Below, one piece after another: positions 44,561 through 54,707 of a stretch of DNA of 64,000 bases (within the stretch, counting starts at the first letter, position 1; each line of letters opens with the position of its first letter). The position numbers and the translations under genes were made by a program. Source of the stretch: Blepharisma stoltei (lineage: Eukaryota > Ciliophora > Heterotrichea > Heterotrichida > Blepharismidae); contig CAJZBQ010000002.1 of the NCBI GenBank assembly GCA_914767885.1, positions 434,001 through 498,000 of the forward strand, in the 5' to 3' direction. Under the pieces are notes generated by a model. The model worked only from the letters and a program-made list of their open reading frames with translations. It ran no database searches and was not told the DNA's origin.

Positions 44561-44983
44561 TTAAAAGGAGTTATTTAAAGACTCTATTCTTTCTTGATAC
44601 TGCCTAATTAAATCTTCCATCACTTTATTTTTCTTCTTTCTCCTTTCAAGTGTATTCTTCATAATCCGATAATTCGTCATCGCATTAAGAACTGTTTCCT
44701 TAATGCTGATGATTTCTTCTTCTAACGCTACCGTATGATAAAATTTCGATAAATTATTTTCCGTTTGAGTAAAATTTTCAGTAGATTCCCCAAGATTTTT
44801 TATATTATTTTCATTTCTAAGTGGCAACGCTGATTCAAGCAGCTGTTTTACTCTCCTGCTTTCTTCAGCATTTTTTTTCATAATCCTCAAGACTTCTTCT
44901 TCTGTGTTTTGAAGTAAGCTTTCCAACGACTTTTTCTCCTGCTTTAAAAGGTTAATTCTTTTGAGTACATATTCAGTGGACAT
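44561..44983 (-). CDS. Small coiled-coil protein
   Basis: 140 residues, two coiled-coil segments (residues ~5-50 and 85-135). Divergent from USP47 with only 26 bp between start codons. No family recognised. Confidence 0.65.
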   Translation of the reverse strand: MSTEYVLKRINLLKQEKKSLESLLQNTEEEVLRIMKKNAEESRRVKQLLESALPLRNENNIKNLGESTENFTQTENNLSKFYHTVALEEEIISIKETVLNAMTNYRIMKNTLERRKKKNKVMEDLIRQYQERIESLNNSF

Positions 44984-45009
44984 TTACTAAAAATTTTGAT
45001 ATTAGATAA

Positions 45010-48000
45010 ATGCCTGGGCTGAATTCTACACTACAACCATACATAGGTTTATCCAACCAAGGCGCCACTTGCTACATGAATAGTTTATTGCAAACGCTTT
45101 TTATGACTCCTGAATTCTGCTTAAGGTTATATCAGTGGAAATATGATGCAGAAAAGCATCAAAGCAAGGAAGACTGCATTCCGTATCAGCTGCAATTGCT
45201 ATTTGCCAAGCTTCAGCTTAAAGAGTCAAGCTACGTAGAAACAACAGGACTTACTAAAAGTTTCCAATGGTCAATCCGTGAAAGCTTGCAGCAACACGAC
45301 GTCCAAGAATTCTGCCGAGTTCTGTTTGATGCTGTTGAAGAAAGTGTGAAAGGGACTGACCAAGCCAAAATGATTACTGAGCTGTATGAAGGAACAATAT
45401 TAGATTACGTCAGATGCTCACAGTGTGGCAATGAATCAAAAAAAGAAGATAAATTCCTCGACCTCAGCTTGACTGTAAAAAACGAGTTCGACCAAGTTTA
45501 TAACGACAGTGTAGAAAAAGCTTTTAATAGCTATCTGAAGCCAGAGATATTAAGTGGGGATAATAAGTATCTATGCGAAAAATGCCAAGCCAGAACAGAC
45601 GCAGTAAAAGGGCTGAAATTTATGAAATTGCCTTATATTTTGGTACTACAGCTAAAAAGATTTGACCTAGACTACACAACTCTGCAGAGAAAGAAATTGA
45701 ATGATAAAGTCACATTTCCTCAAATTCTAAACATGAACCCTTTTATGAAAGGGGAAATATCTGGAGAGGAAGAAATAGCAGAAACAGAGTCTATGGATAT
45801 TGAAGAATCAGAAGAAGAAAACTTGATTTCTATAGCTCCTTTAGACATAGATGATAGAGTCCTACAAGTCAAAAAAATAGCAGAAGTTGAAAATATTGCT
45901 TATGATAGAGAAAAATATAGCCAAAAATTAGATGCGATTGCCATTGAAAGACATAGGCAAATGGCTGTCGAAATCAGAGCAAAAAATAGAGAAAAACTAG
46001 TGAATCAGTATTTGGAGCAAGGAGAAGACGTTTATGAATTGTTTTCTATTATGATTCATGCAGGATCTGCACTGGGAGGGCATTATTATGCATATAATCT
46101 ATGCACTCGTATAGATTTCTCTTTAGGACTTTTACAATGGACGGCTGAAGTGCTGGAATATTCAATACTAAGGAAATGGGCTCGATAACAATTTATAATA
46201 ATTATTAGTATAGGATGATATATTGTTTCTAAGTCAAAAAGAAAGACATTTGTTTACGAAACAAGTTGAATTCGGGATCTTATCGGAAGAGTTTGGGTTG
46301 CTATGTAAGCGGACACTAAAAATGGAACTGGGCAAAGAGTGATCTGAGGAGAAAGTAGCCGATATGTGAAAGAAGTGCATAAAGACTGCCTTTATCGTGG
46401 TTCCCGGCAGTTTGGGACAGTGTAATCTGAACTAATCCTTGTTCCTGAGTCGCGGGATTTTGTTGTGTTCGATCCATTTTTATTGCCGACTTTGACAAGC
46501 CAAGGTAACTTGGCGAGCCTAATTATAAATGAAAATGGAAATAAGCAACGCTACAATACATACAAAATATATCAGTGCGCCAGACAATAGACCCTTGAAA
46601 TTTAATAGGCAAGCAGCAATGCTTTTAATGATGAAAAATCAAAATGAAAATATCAACTTATATAGGCATCTTTCGATAAACATTTTTTAATTCTCTCTAT
46701 ACACCTCAATTTGCATTTGCGGAAAGAGTTATAGGGATGATAAAATAAGTTTAACAGAGTTGAAGGAAATGAGATCCTTAAAAAGTTAAATACTGTGCAA
46801 GAGTTAGAAATGCAAGTTTAAATATTTTAGACAAGATTTTTGATTACAATGCACATATAAGCTTCTCTTAGTGAGTTATTTTTGCTGCCGAATCCGCTTC
46901 AAGTAATATCTGTTAAATGCTAACGGCAATAAGTATCACCCTTTACCTATACCAGAATTGAATATGTAGATTGGAATATTTGTACAAGATTTTCAACGAT
47001 AATTTACGCTTAAGCTTTATTCAATAATTAATTTTTGCTGCCTAATCTGCTCGAATCCGCTTCAAGTAATAGCTGTTTAAACGCTAAAGGCAATAAGTAT
47101 CGCAATTTACATATACCAGAATTAAAGTGGAAGTTTGAAAGTATTTTGTACAAGATTTCTAATTCTAATGCACGCTTAAGCTTTATTTAATAATTAACTT
47201 TTGCTGCCTAATCCGCTCGAATCCGCTTAAAGTAATATCTGTTAAATTCTAACGGTAATAAGTATCACCCTTTACATATATCAGAATTGAACATGCAGAT
47301 TAGAATATTTTATACAAGATTTTCAACGATAATCCACACTTAAGCTTTATTCAATAAGTACCTTTTGCTGCCTAATCCGCTCGAATCCGCTTCAAGTCAT
47401 AGCTGTTAAATGTTGACGGCAATAAGTATCGACCTTTGCATATACCAGAATTAAACATGTAGATTGTAATATTATATACAGATTTTTAAACGATAATGCA
47501 TGCATAAGCTTTATTCAATAATTACCTTTGGCTGCCTAATCCGCTCGAATCCGCTTGCAGTAATAGCTGTTATATGCTACCGGCAATAAGTATCACCCTT
47601 TGCATATACCAGATTAAAATGTAAATTTGAAAGTATTTTGTACAGGATTTTTAATTATAATACACATATAAGCTTCTCTTAGTGAGTACTTTGTGCAGCC
47701 TAAACCGCACAAATCCGCTTAAAGTAATATCTGTCAAACGCTAACGGCAATAAGTATCGCCCTTTGCATATTCCTTTACATATACTAGATTAAAGTGTAA
47801 ATTTGAAAGTATTTTGTACAAGATGTTTAATTATAATATATCTATAAGCTTCTCTTAGTGAGTTATTTTTGCTGCTGAATCTGCTCTAATCCGCATCAAG
47901 CAATATCTGTTAAACGTTAACGGCAATAAGTATCACCCTTTACATATACCAGAATTGAGCATGTAGATTAAAATATTTTATACAAGATATTCAACGATAA

Positions 48001-50557
48001 ATCAAAAATCTTGTATAAAATATTGTAACGTTGGTTATTTCCATTTTCATTTATAATTAGGCTCGCCAAGTTACCTTGGCTTGTCAAAGTCGGCAATAAA
48101 AATGGATCGAACACAACAAAATCCCGCGACTCAGGAACAAGGATTAGTTCAGATTACACACTGTCCCAAACTGCCGGGAACCACGATAAAGGCAGTCTTT
48201 ATGCACTTCTTTCACATATCGGCTACTTTCTCCTCAGATCACTCTTTGCCCAGTTCCATTTTTTAGTGTCCGCTTACATAGTAACCCAAACTCTTCCGAT
48301 AAGATCCCGAATTCAACTTGTTTCGTAACAAATGTCTTTCTTTTTGACTTAGAAACAATTATTACTTATATATCATCCTATACTAATAATTATTATAAAT
48401 TGTTATCGAGCCCATTTCCTTAGTATTGAATATTCCAGCACTTCAGCCGTCCATTGTAAAAGTCCTAAAGAGAAATCTATACGAGTGCATGGATTATATA
48501 TAAAATCATTTGACTCACAAAGATGGTTCAATTTTAACGACACACAGGTCAAAGAAATTGACGAAAAAGATATAGAAAAGGTCTACGGAGGTACTTCTTC
48601 ACCGTCATGGGGAGGCCATTATGGAGCAAATGCTTATCTTTTAATGTATAGAAAAGTCCACCCAGCCAATATCACAAATGCTAGTGAAATTCAAATTCCT
48701 GACTATTTATACTATTCTTTATAATTAAGCATTAATTATTAATAGACTTTATATATATTATTATTTTTTAGCTTTATCTGATGAGGCTTACTTCAAGAGC
48801 TGAAGAGTGAAACAGAACAAAAACTTAAAGAACAACGAGAAAGGGAAGAAAAATTAATGCAGCTTCAGCTAAAAGTCTATTATTTATCAGAAGAAAAAAG
48901 TATCATTATCAGAAAAGATGCAACATTACATGATCTCAAAAGAAAAGTAATGGGAGAATTTCACGTGGAGGAGTTAAGAGATGAAGACACAAGACTAAGA
49001 AATTATAATGCCCTGCAAGATGTTTATTTAAATACATATACCGGCAAAGAGAACTGGACCATAGAGTCACTGATGATTTTGAATCATTATACTCTTGTGC
49101 TAGAAACAAAAGAACCTGATGAGGTTTTTGTTGATTATAACCCAAACCAATTTGCTGTTAAAGTGTATAGATGAAATCCTCTTTTAGCTGACATAAATTA
49201 TAAGACTTTTGAACAAAAATACAGAAACCCTACAAGGCTTCAAATCGAAAAATCAGGAAAATTAAGTGAACTTATGGCTCTTGTGCAAAGTGTCTTTGGT
49301 ATCCCAATAGAAAGGCAGCTTTTGTACAGAAAAAGCAACTTAAAAAACAATTTCGCATTAGAAGAAATATCGATTCTCCAGCTCTATAGCAAAGTGCTTA
49401 TGAGCCTAAAGGTAGTTGAAGGCACAGCACTACTGTTGGAAGAAAAATGCCAAGACGAATCTAATTGGAAAAAAGAGATGGAAAAGGAATCATACAAAAT
49501 CGTATTAAAATTCAATTCGGTCAACTGTGGAAAATATGAAAATGAAATCATCATGGACAAAAGGCAACTGCTTAAAAACTTAAAGTGCTATATATCAAGC
49601 ACAATAAATGTTCCAGAAGACCTCTTTTTGATGAAACGGGGTAGCATGAATGGGCATGAACTGAAAGATATGAACGCTACCTTATCTGCAGCTCATCTAA
49701 GCAATGGAAGTATTGTACATGTTGAGCTAGGCAAACCTTCAAGGCCAGAAGAAATCCAAGTAGTTTTATCTTTGGCAGAATTTTCCAAAAGTGATGACCT
49801 AGACTCTGAATGTTTCCGATTTTTTTCATTGCAAGACTTTAAAGCTTCAAAAAATTCTACGACTTCAGAACTCAAAGAGATCATCTGCAAGCACACAAAT
49901 AGTTTGTATCCTTCATTAGAATTAGTCCCGGAGCTAATCAGAGTTAGAGAAAAAAACATGAACCATCTTTTAAGGGTCATGACAGAAAATGATGTATTAA
50001 GCGACTTTCATGGGATAGAAAAAATTACCTTAGCTATAGAAATACTTACTCAGCCAGAAATCCTTCAAAATGAGCATATGATTGTTATGACTAGAATATG
50101 GTCTCCTTCCACATGGGAGCTGTCATTGCCAATAGAGCTTGTTATTAGCAGAAAGTCAAGAATTGATGAACTAGGGAAGCAAATTGCAAATACTTATGGC
50201 TTGAGTGAAAAATACCTGCAAGTTTGTCTTGTCCCTTATGTTTATGCATTTGCGAGAGTAGATTTAATTAATGAAAGATGAATCGATATGGATGGAAATA
50301 CTGCTCCAATAAGTGGGAGTCCGTTTTTTATTAATAAAGATGGAAGTCTATTGATGTAATACACATTTAGAGCCAGAAATTCTTTAGAAGAAATGAGAGA
50401 AATGACTCAAGACGAAAAATACAGATTTTCTTATAAAAATTATGGAATTAAAAGCACAAGAAGTAAGAAATATTTAGCAACTGTCGCTCCTTATAAAGAA
50501 AAAGCAGTAAAAATAACTGTGAAGAAGTCAAAAAATAACAATTCTGAAGACAAATAA
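45010..50557 (+). CDS. USP47: Ubiquitin carboxyl-terminal hydrolase 47
   Basis: 1015 residues after removing a 2404-bp IES, an 81-bp IES and a 15-nt intron. USP catalytic core: Cys box GLSNQGATCYMNSLLQTLF (Cys at residue ~21), QHDVQEF, zinc ribbon CSQC...CEKC, and His box [28 protein letters not shown]. The big IES cuts between HYYAY and IKSFD, so it destroys the active site unless excised. The C-terminus has the USP47 pattern of ubiquitin-like repeats (LVLETKEPDEVFVDYNPNQFAVKVYRWN, LFLMKRGSMNGHELKD). USP47 removes ubiquitin from substrates in base-excision repair and signalling in animals; here the role is inferred only. Trp codons are TGA at 49172 and 50279. Confidence 0.92.
46095..48498. 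mobile_element. 2.4-kb foldback IES: ~460-bp inverted repeats around a satellite
   Basis: TA copies 46093-46094 and 48497-48498 bound a 2404-bp element. About 46095-46550 and 48028-48496 are near-identical inverted repeats containing a short minus-strand ORF-like stretch in each arm. Between them lie seven tandem copies of a ~164-bp unit; the marker GCAATAAGTATC recurs near 46926, 47090, 47255, 47419, 47583, 47747 and 47923. There is no transposase ORF. Excision restores the USP47 His box in frame. Confidence 0.92.
46555..48020 (+). repeat. Seven ~164-bp satellite units
   Basis: Successive spacings of the marker are 164, 165, 164, 164, 164 and 176 bp, the last enlarged by a 12-bp insertion. 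Units share TTTTGCTGCCTAATCCGCTC and TTTACATATACCAGAATT blocks and diverge by about 10-15 percent by eye. No coding potential. Confidence 0.9.
48710..48790 (+). mobile_element. 81-bp TA-bounded IES in USP47
   Basis: TTA at 48707-48709 and 48788-48790. Removal joins IPDYL to LQELKSETEQKLKEQRE and deletes a TAA. Same length as the IES at 37539. Confidence 0.82.
50356..50370 (+). other. 15-nt intron in USP47
   Basis: GTAATACACATTTAG. Removing it eliminates TAA and joins DGSLLI to ARNSLEEMRE. Confidence 0.9.
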
Positions 50558-50604
50558 TTGAAATTATAACTAAAAATTCGCAAAACAAATTAATTAAATA
50601 AAAT

Positions 50605-51477
50605 ATGAGAGCACTTAGGCTCATTCGGCGCTTTAGCGATAAGCTTCCTGTGCCTAAAACTTTTGAAGAAGAAGAGTTGGCTGCTAAAGAAAAAATCTAT
50701 GCAGAGAGAATAGAAGATGAAAAACTGAATTGAGAAATTATTTTTCCCAGTGTCCCAAAAGAAAATTCCCTTAGACCAGAATATAAAGACGATCTCCCTA
50801 GTCTCTTTGGAAAATCAGACGAAGAGGACACAACTGCATTTTTCCTTGAAGATACAAAAGAAGTCCAGTACATTTACTCTCCTGGCAAAGCTCTTGAATT
50901 TGACGAAAATGGCCTTGCTCTCATATTTGATAGCTCATCACGATTTTATTGACCTGAAAAACTGAAATATGGCTGAAGAGTTTCCGTTTTGGCATTATTT
51001 GGATTAGGCATAGCCATCCAGCCTTTTGCATATTCAAATATTCACATATTTTTAGGTTTATCACTGCCTTTTATAGCTCTCAGCCGATGTTTAATAGTTG
51101 ACAAAATTTTCCTTACTAAAGATGGAAAACAAATTAAAGTGAATTATAGGAGATTTAAGTTCTTACCAAGAACGAAAACCATAGACATCAGCTCGTTCAA
51201 AGAGCCAAAAGGAGATGCATTTATTATTTGGGATGTGTATGAATTTCCTGATGATCTTAAAACATATAACGAAACAAGCTCAATGGAAAGAATTGCATTT
51301 GCGAAGTATATAAGCTGATGGTCATTTTTAATGCTCCCTAAGAAGCCTAAGTATGTTAACAGAGAGGTTCTTATTAACGCATTGAATGGGATTTTCATTG
51401 ACCCGCAACAGCAAGGAAAAGAAGAGATCGAGCAGAGGTATTTTGTTTTGTATAAGAAAAATGAAAATAAGGCATAG
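50605..51477 (+). CDS. Probable mitochondrial inner-membrane protein, TMEM70/186-like layout
   Basis: 290 residues. The N-terminus MRALRLIRRFSDKLP is basic and amphipathic, typical of a mitochondrial presequence. Two adjacent membrane segments (WRVSVLALFGLGIAIQPFAY and IHIFLGLSLPFIALSRCLIV) are followed by a beta-rich soluble part (KIFLTKDGKQIKVNYRRFKFLPRTKTIDISSF). This hairpin-plus-beta layout resembles the TMEM70/TMEM186/TMEM223 superfamily; the resemblance is architectural only. Five TGA Trp codons. Stop TAG 51475-51477. Confidence 0.65.
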
Positions 51478-51538
51478 TTACTAGACTATTTTAGGTAAAT
51501 CCGACTAAAAGGCTCAAAAGGAATAATTTTATAATAAA

Positions 51539-51700
51539 ATGGGCTTGAGCTTAATTTTATTACTTTTGCTTCTCGCTTATTTTGTATCGTCATTTCATGA
51601 CCCAGAGGGTCATTACACTGGTGGGGGCAGTCATAAATTAACTGAAGATGGACATACACACGGAGCGTCAGCAAGTCATTGGAGATCAATTGAAATGTAA
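51539..51700 (+). CDS. Small membrane or secreted His-rich protein
   Basis: 53 residues: MGLSLILLLLLLAYFVSSFHDPEGHYTGGG..., a single hydrophobic N-terminal helix followed by a Gly/His-rich tail with five His residues (GHYTGGGSHK, DGHTHGASASHW). Could be a tail-anchored or secreted peptide. The ATG sits 60 bp after the preceding stop. Not recognised. Confidence 0.5.
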   Translation: MGLSLILLLLLLAYFVSSFHDPEGHYTGGGSHKLTEDGHTHGASASHWRSIEM

Positions 51701-51726
51701 ATAATAATTCCTTTAATTGAAAAATA

Positions 51727-52721
51727 ATGGAAAATAAAGAGAGCACCTCACATTATTATTTAGTACTCGAAGCAGATTCAACAAAAGACACACCAGGGCA
51801 TGTTGATTTCAGCAACTTAGTTGAAGTTTTCGAAGTATAGTCTCCTCTATTAAATTTATCATTATTTTTATGATTTTTTCTATTATAAATGCACATTATT
51901 TAATATTTTAGGTATATTTTTTAAACAGTTTGATGACGCAAAAAACATTAGTCCTTATAAAGAAAACGTTTCAAGAGCTAAAATGATGGTTGATGAGCTT
52001 GAAGCGGTGGCTAAAGAAGTAATAATTTCTATAGATGTTCGAAAGAAACACTCAAATTGATGGAAAGTACAAAATCTCTTCCAACTGCTATACAGGCAAA
52101 GTAGAGAATAACCAACTTGCATGATTTCAAATAGAAAAGTCAAAAGAAGAGAGAAAAACCAAAAAAGTGGTAAGAATGCTTATTAAAGAAATCCCAGTAT
52201 TACTTCGGAACAAGTTGAGCAGCAAAAGCTCAGCTCGATCGAGGTTCGAAGCACCAAGACAAAGTCCTCCATCAGCAAGGTATTCTGCGAATCCTCAAAA
52301 AATGCAAAGATCAAGCACAAAAATGCTCTCGAATCAGTCTAAATTTTTAGTTCCACCAATTACTCTTCACAATATAACTGGCTCAAGATCTAAATCTCCG
52401 TTGGTTAGCAAGCTGATATCACAGTATCTTGCTAAAAACCCACGAGCTATGACGCCAGCAGAAACAAACTTTTCAAGGGCTGAAATAAACTCTTCAAGGA
52501 CTGAAATTAACTCTTCTAGGGCTGAGGGAAACTCTTTAAGGACTGAAGGGAACTCATCAAGAGACCATTCTCCTCTTTTGTCGTCAAGAATGCCAAGGAA
52601 TATTCCTATTCCAACGATCTCTAAAGCACACTCAAACCCTCGTTTCAAGTTTATTAGAGATGCATATAAAATTTTTCCTAGACACATTAATTTAGTGACT
52701 AACTGTTATTTAATTCTATAG
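51727..52721 (+). CDS. Unknown protein with Ser-Arg minisatellite
   Basis: 299 residues after removing a 79-bp IES and a 16-nt intron. The N-terminal ~130 residues look folded (HVDFSNLVEVFEVFFKQFDDAKNISPYKENVSRAKMMVDELEAVAKEMFERNTQIDGKY). The C-terminal half is Ser/Arg-rich and disordered. It contains five tandem copies of a six-residue unit of the form NSSRAE (encoded 52470-52565), an 18-bp minisatellite. Not recognised. Confidence 0.7.
51838..51916 (+). mobile_element. 79-bp TA-bounded IES
   Basis: TA at 51836-51837 and 51915-51916. Removal deletes an in-frame TAG and gives LVEVFEVFFKQFDDAKN. Confidence 0.78.
52019..52034 (+). other. 16-nt intron
   Basis: GTAATAATTTCTATAG. Removal connects EAVAKE to MFERNTQIDGKYKISS and corrects the frame by one. 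Confidence 0.88.
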
Positions 52722-52746
52722 AATAAAATCACAACTCTAAGAAATC

Positions 52747-52990
52747 CTTTACTCCCCCTTTAACTTAGAATTTATCTATTCAAAATGCTAATTTTGTTTA
52801 AATAATATTCTAATTGCATTCCTCCCTTTGAACTTAGAATAATATAGGAATTTCCGTTTTGGTCACATGAAATTTTGGAACAAACTACTTACATAGAAAT
52901 AAATATTTTTTACTTTATATAGATTAAATATTTGCTATAAGATAATCACAAAAAATTGCTTATATTGTTTCAATTATATAGAGCGGAGTT
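52747..52990. mobile_element. Degenerate MITE-like element between genes
   Basis: Starts TTACTCCCCCTTTAACTTAGAATTT, has a second direct copy CCTCCCTTTGAACTTAGAAT about 75 bp later, and ends near GAGCGGAGTTA. The layout is like the other MITEs but with yet another module (TTTRAACTTAGAAT). No hairpin is clear at the right. It lies in the 345-bp spacer between the minisatellite gene and aldolase. Confidence 0.5.
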
Positions 52991-53066
52991 AGCTTTTTTC
53001 TATTAAATATACTATTCATTTGTATAAAAGTTAGCTGTTTATTTAGTATAATGAAGTATAGTTTGC

Positions 53067-54707
53067 TTAATAAACGTAATTGCTCACGTATAAGCTTTGG
53101 CTGGCTCCTTCTCCACCTGCTCCACCTTGATACTGTCCAAGAGTTGCTTGTGAGTTAGCCTGGGCTCTTGCAATAAATGCAGCTTGTCCAGCTTGAACGT
53201 TCTCATGTTTCCCTTGCCAAGCCTTTAAACAAGAAGCTTGTAAGGCTCTTCCGAATGAAAAGCTCAAGGTCCAAGGTCTTTTTACGTCAGGGAGTGCGTT
53301 AATGGCATTCAATTCCAATGAAGCTTCCTCTTCACTTTGTCCTCCAGATAAGAACATGACTCCAGGTACAGCTGCTGGTAAGGTTCTTGATAAAACTTGA
53401 ATAGTTCTCCATGCAACATCTCCAGCGCTGACTTTTTCAGCTGATGAAATGCCTGGGGTGATCATATTTGGCTTAAATAGCATACCTTCAAACAAAATTC
53501 CATGGATATGAAGTGCGTTCATCACAGCTGCAAAAACTCTTTGGCTTTTCTCAGCACATTCCTCAATGGTATGGGTGCCGTCTGCAAGCACTTCTGGCTC
53601 CACAATTGGGACAAGTCCGTTAGCTTGAGAAATTGCGGCATATCTAGCAAGAGTATGGGCGTTCTCTTCAATGGCTCTTTCAGAAGGAGTGTTTGGGCCG
53701 ATCTTTAAGACTGCTCTCCATTTTGAAAATCTGCAGCCTTTTTCATAGTAAGTTTTGCATCTTTCAGCAAGACCGTCGAGGCCTTGGGTGGCTGTTTCTC
53801 CGTCAGTGCCTGGGATGATGACAGTCCCTTTGTCGACTTTGATGCCAGGGACAATGCCTTCTCTTTGCAAGACAACTTGTAAGGAAGTGCCGTCTTCAAG
53901 CTTATTATCAAGGGTTTCCTCGTATTGGATGACTCCACTGATGTATTGGCCAATGCCAGGGGTTGTGAACAAGAGAGATCTGTAAGCTTGGCGATTCTCG
54001 TAGTTGTTTTCTACGTTGATCTTGGAAAAGCGCTGACCAATTGTCCCGGTTGACTCATCAGCAGCCATAATTAAAATATGGCGTCTTCGTCTGGGCATGG
54101 CCTCCGGCCATGCAGCCTCGACTCATATTTTAATTATATCCGGCAAGGTTTTGCCATTCAGAGATGGACAGCAATACTAGGTAAGCAATTCTGGTTGTGT
54201 ACAGAGCCTAGCCCTAGTCTATTCTCAGGGTGGTTTTTTCCTCATGGGAAAGGAGGGCACGGAAGTTGGTAAGGGGAAGCTCAGCAAAGTCCTTAGGACC
54301 AATCGGGCAACTCCCTAGCGTGAAACTGGGCGTTACGTCCCAGGCTACGTTTTTTCCTTTTTGCCGATAGCCTACCAGAAAATCCATTTTTTGGGTTTTC
54401 GGAATGGCAACCCATGTCACAAGCAAGTAGCTCATCCATGAGCCGTCGAAGTCGGCAACACTAGCCAGGAGGCGCACCTTGGTGAACGAAGCGGACCTGC
54501 CCAGAGGTCTGTGGGCCCGATGCGGCGAGAGGCGAGCGGAAGGCCTGGGATTTGCTAACCCCGTGAGTGGACGTTAAGCGTGTGTATGCGTATTAAGTAA
54601 GTAAGTAAGTAAGATTCATCAGCAGCCAAAATTCCTTTGCCTGGGGTAGCAATTCTTCTAGCTGTTTCAATGAGCTCTTGAGTGAATGGATTGGTACGGT
54701 GGGCCAT
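53067..54707 (-). CDS. FBA: Class I fructose-bisphosphate aldolase, interrupted by a retroposon
   Basis: 359 residues, the usual length. Contains [18 protein letters not shown] (N-terminal signature), [24 protein letters not shown] with the Schiff-base Lys, and [18 protein letters not shown] (phosphate site). It ends YVSNYVY with the C-terminal Tyr needed for fructose-1,6-bisphosphate cleavage. It cleaves fructose-1,6-bisphosphate to DHAP and glyceraldehyde-3-phosphate in glycolysis. The retroposon at 54068-54615 lies inside LAADES; removing 561 bp (element plus one 13-bp repeat) restores it exactly. Confidence 0.96.
54068..54615 (+). mobile_element. SINE-1 retroposon copy in aldolase
   Basis: 548 bp between perfect 13-bp repeats TCATCAGCAGCCA (54055-54067 and 54616-54628). 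The head at the left: TAATTAAAATATGGCGTC, then hairpin GCATGGCC/GGCCATGC at 54095-54113, closed by an outer stem with CATATTTTAATTA. It ends in (AAGT)n at 54590-54614. The ATG at 54078 opens a 64-codon frame ([25 protein letters not shown]). The only SINE-1 copy in + orientation. Confidence 0.92.

Noticed and set aside
46316-46498. Transposase gene in the 2.4-kb element
   Set aside because: Only a 60-codon frame in each inverted arm, with no DDE or other catalytic pattern.
46900-48020. CRISPR array
   Set aside because: Units of ~164 bp are contiguous without unique spacers, and the context is eukaryotic.
13926-54113. Hammerhead or HDV-like ribozyme in the SINE-1 head
   Set aside because: The covarying hairpin lacks the CUGAUGA...GAAA core and the HDV nested pseudoknot could not be drawn.
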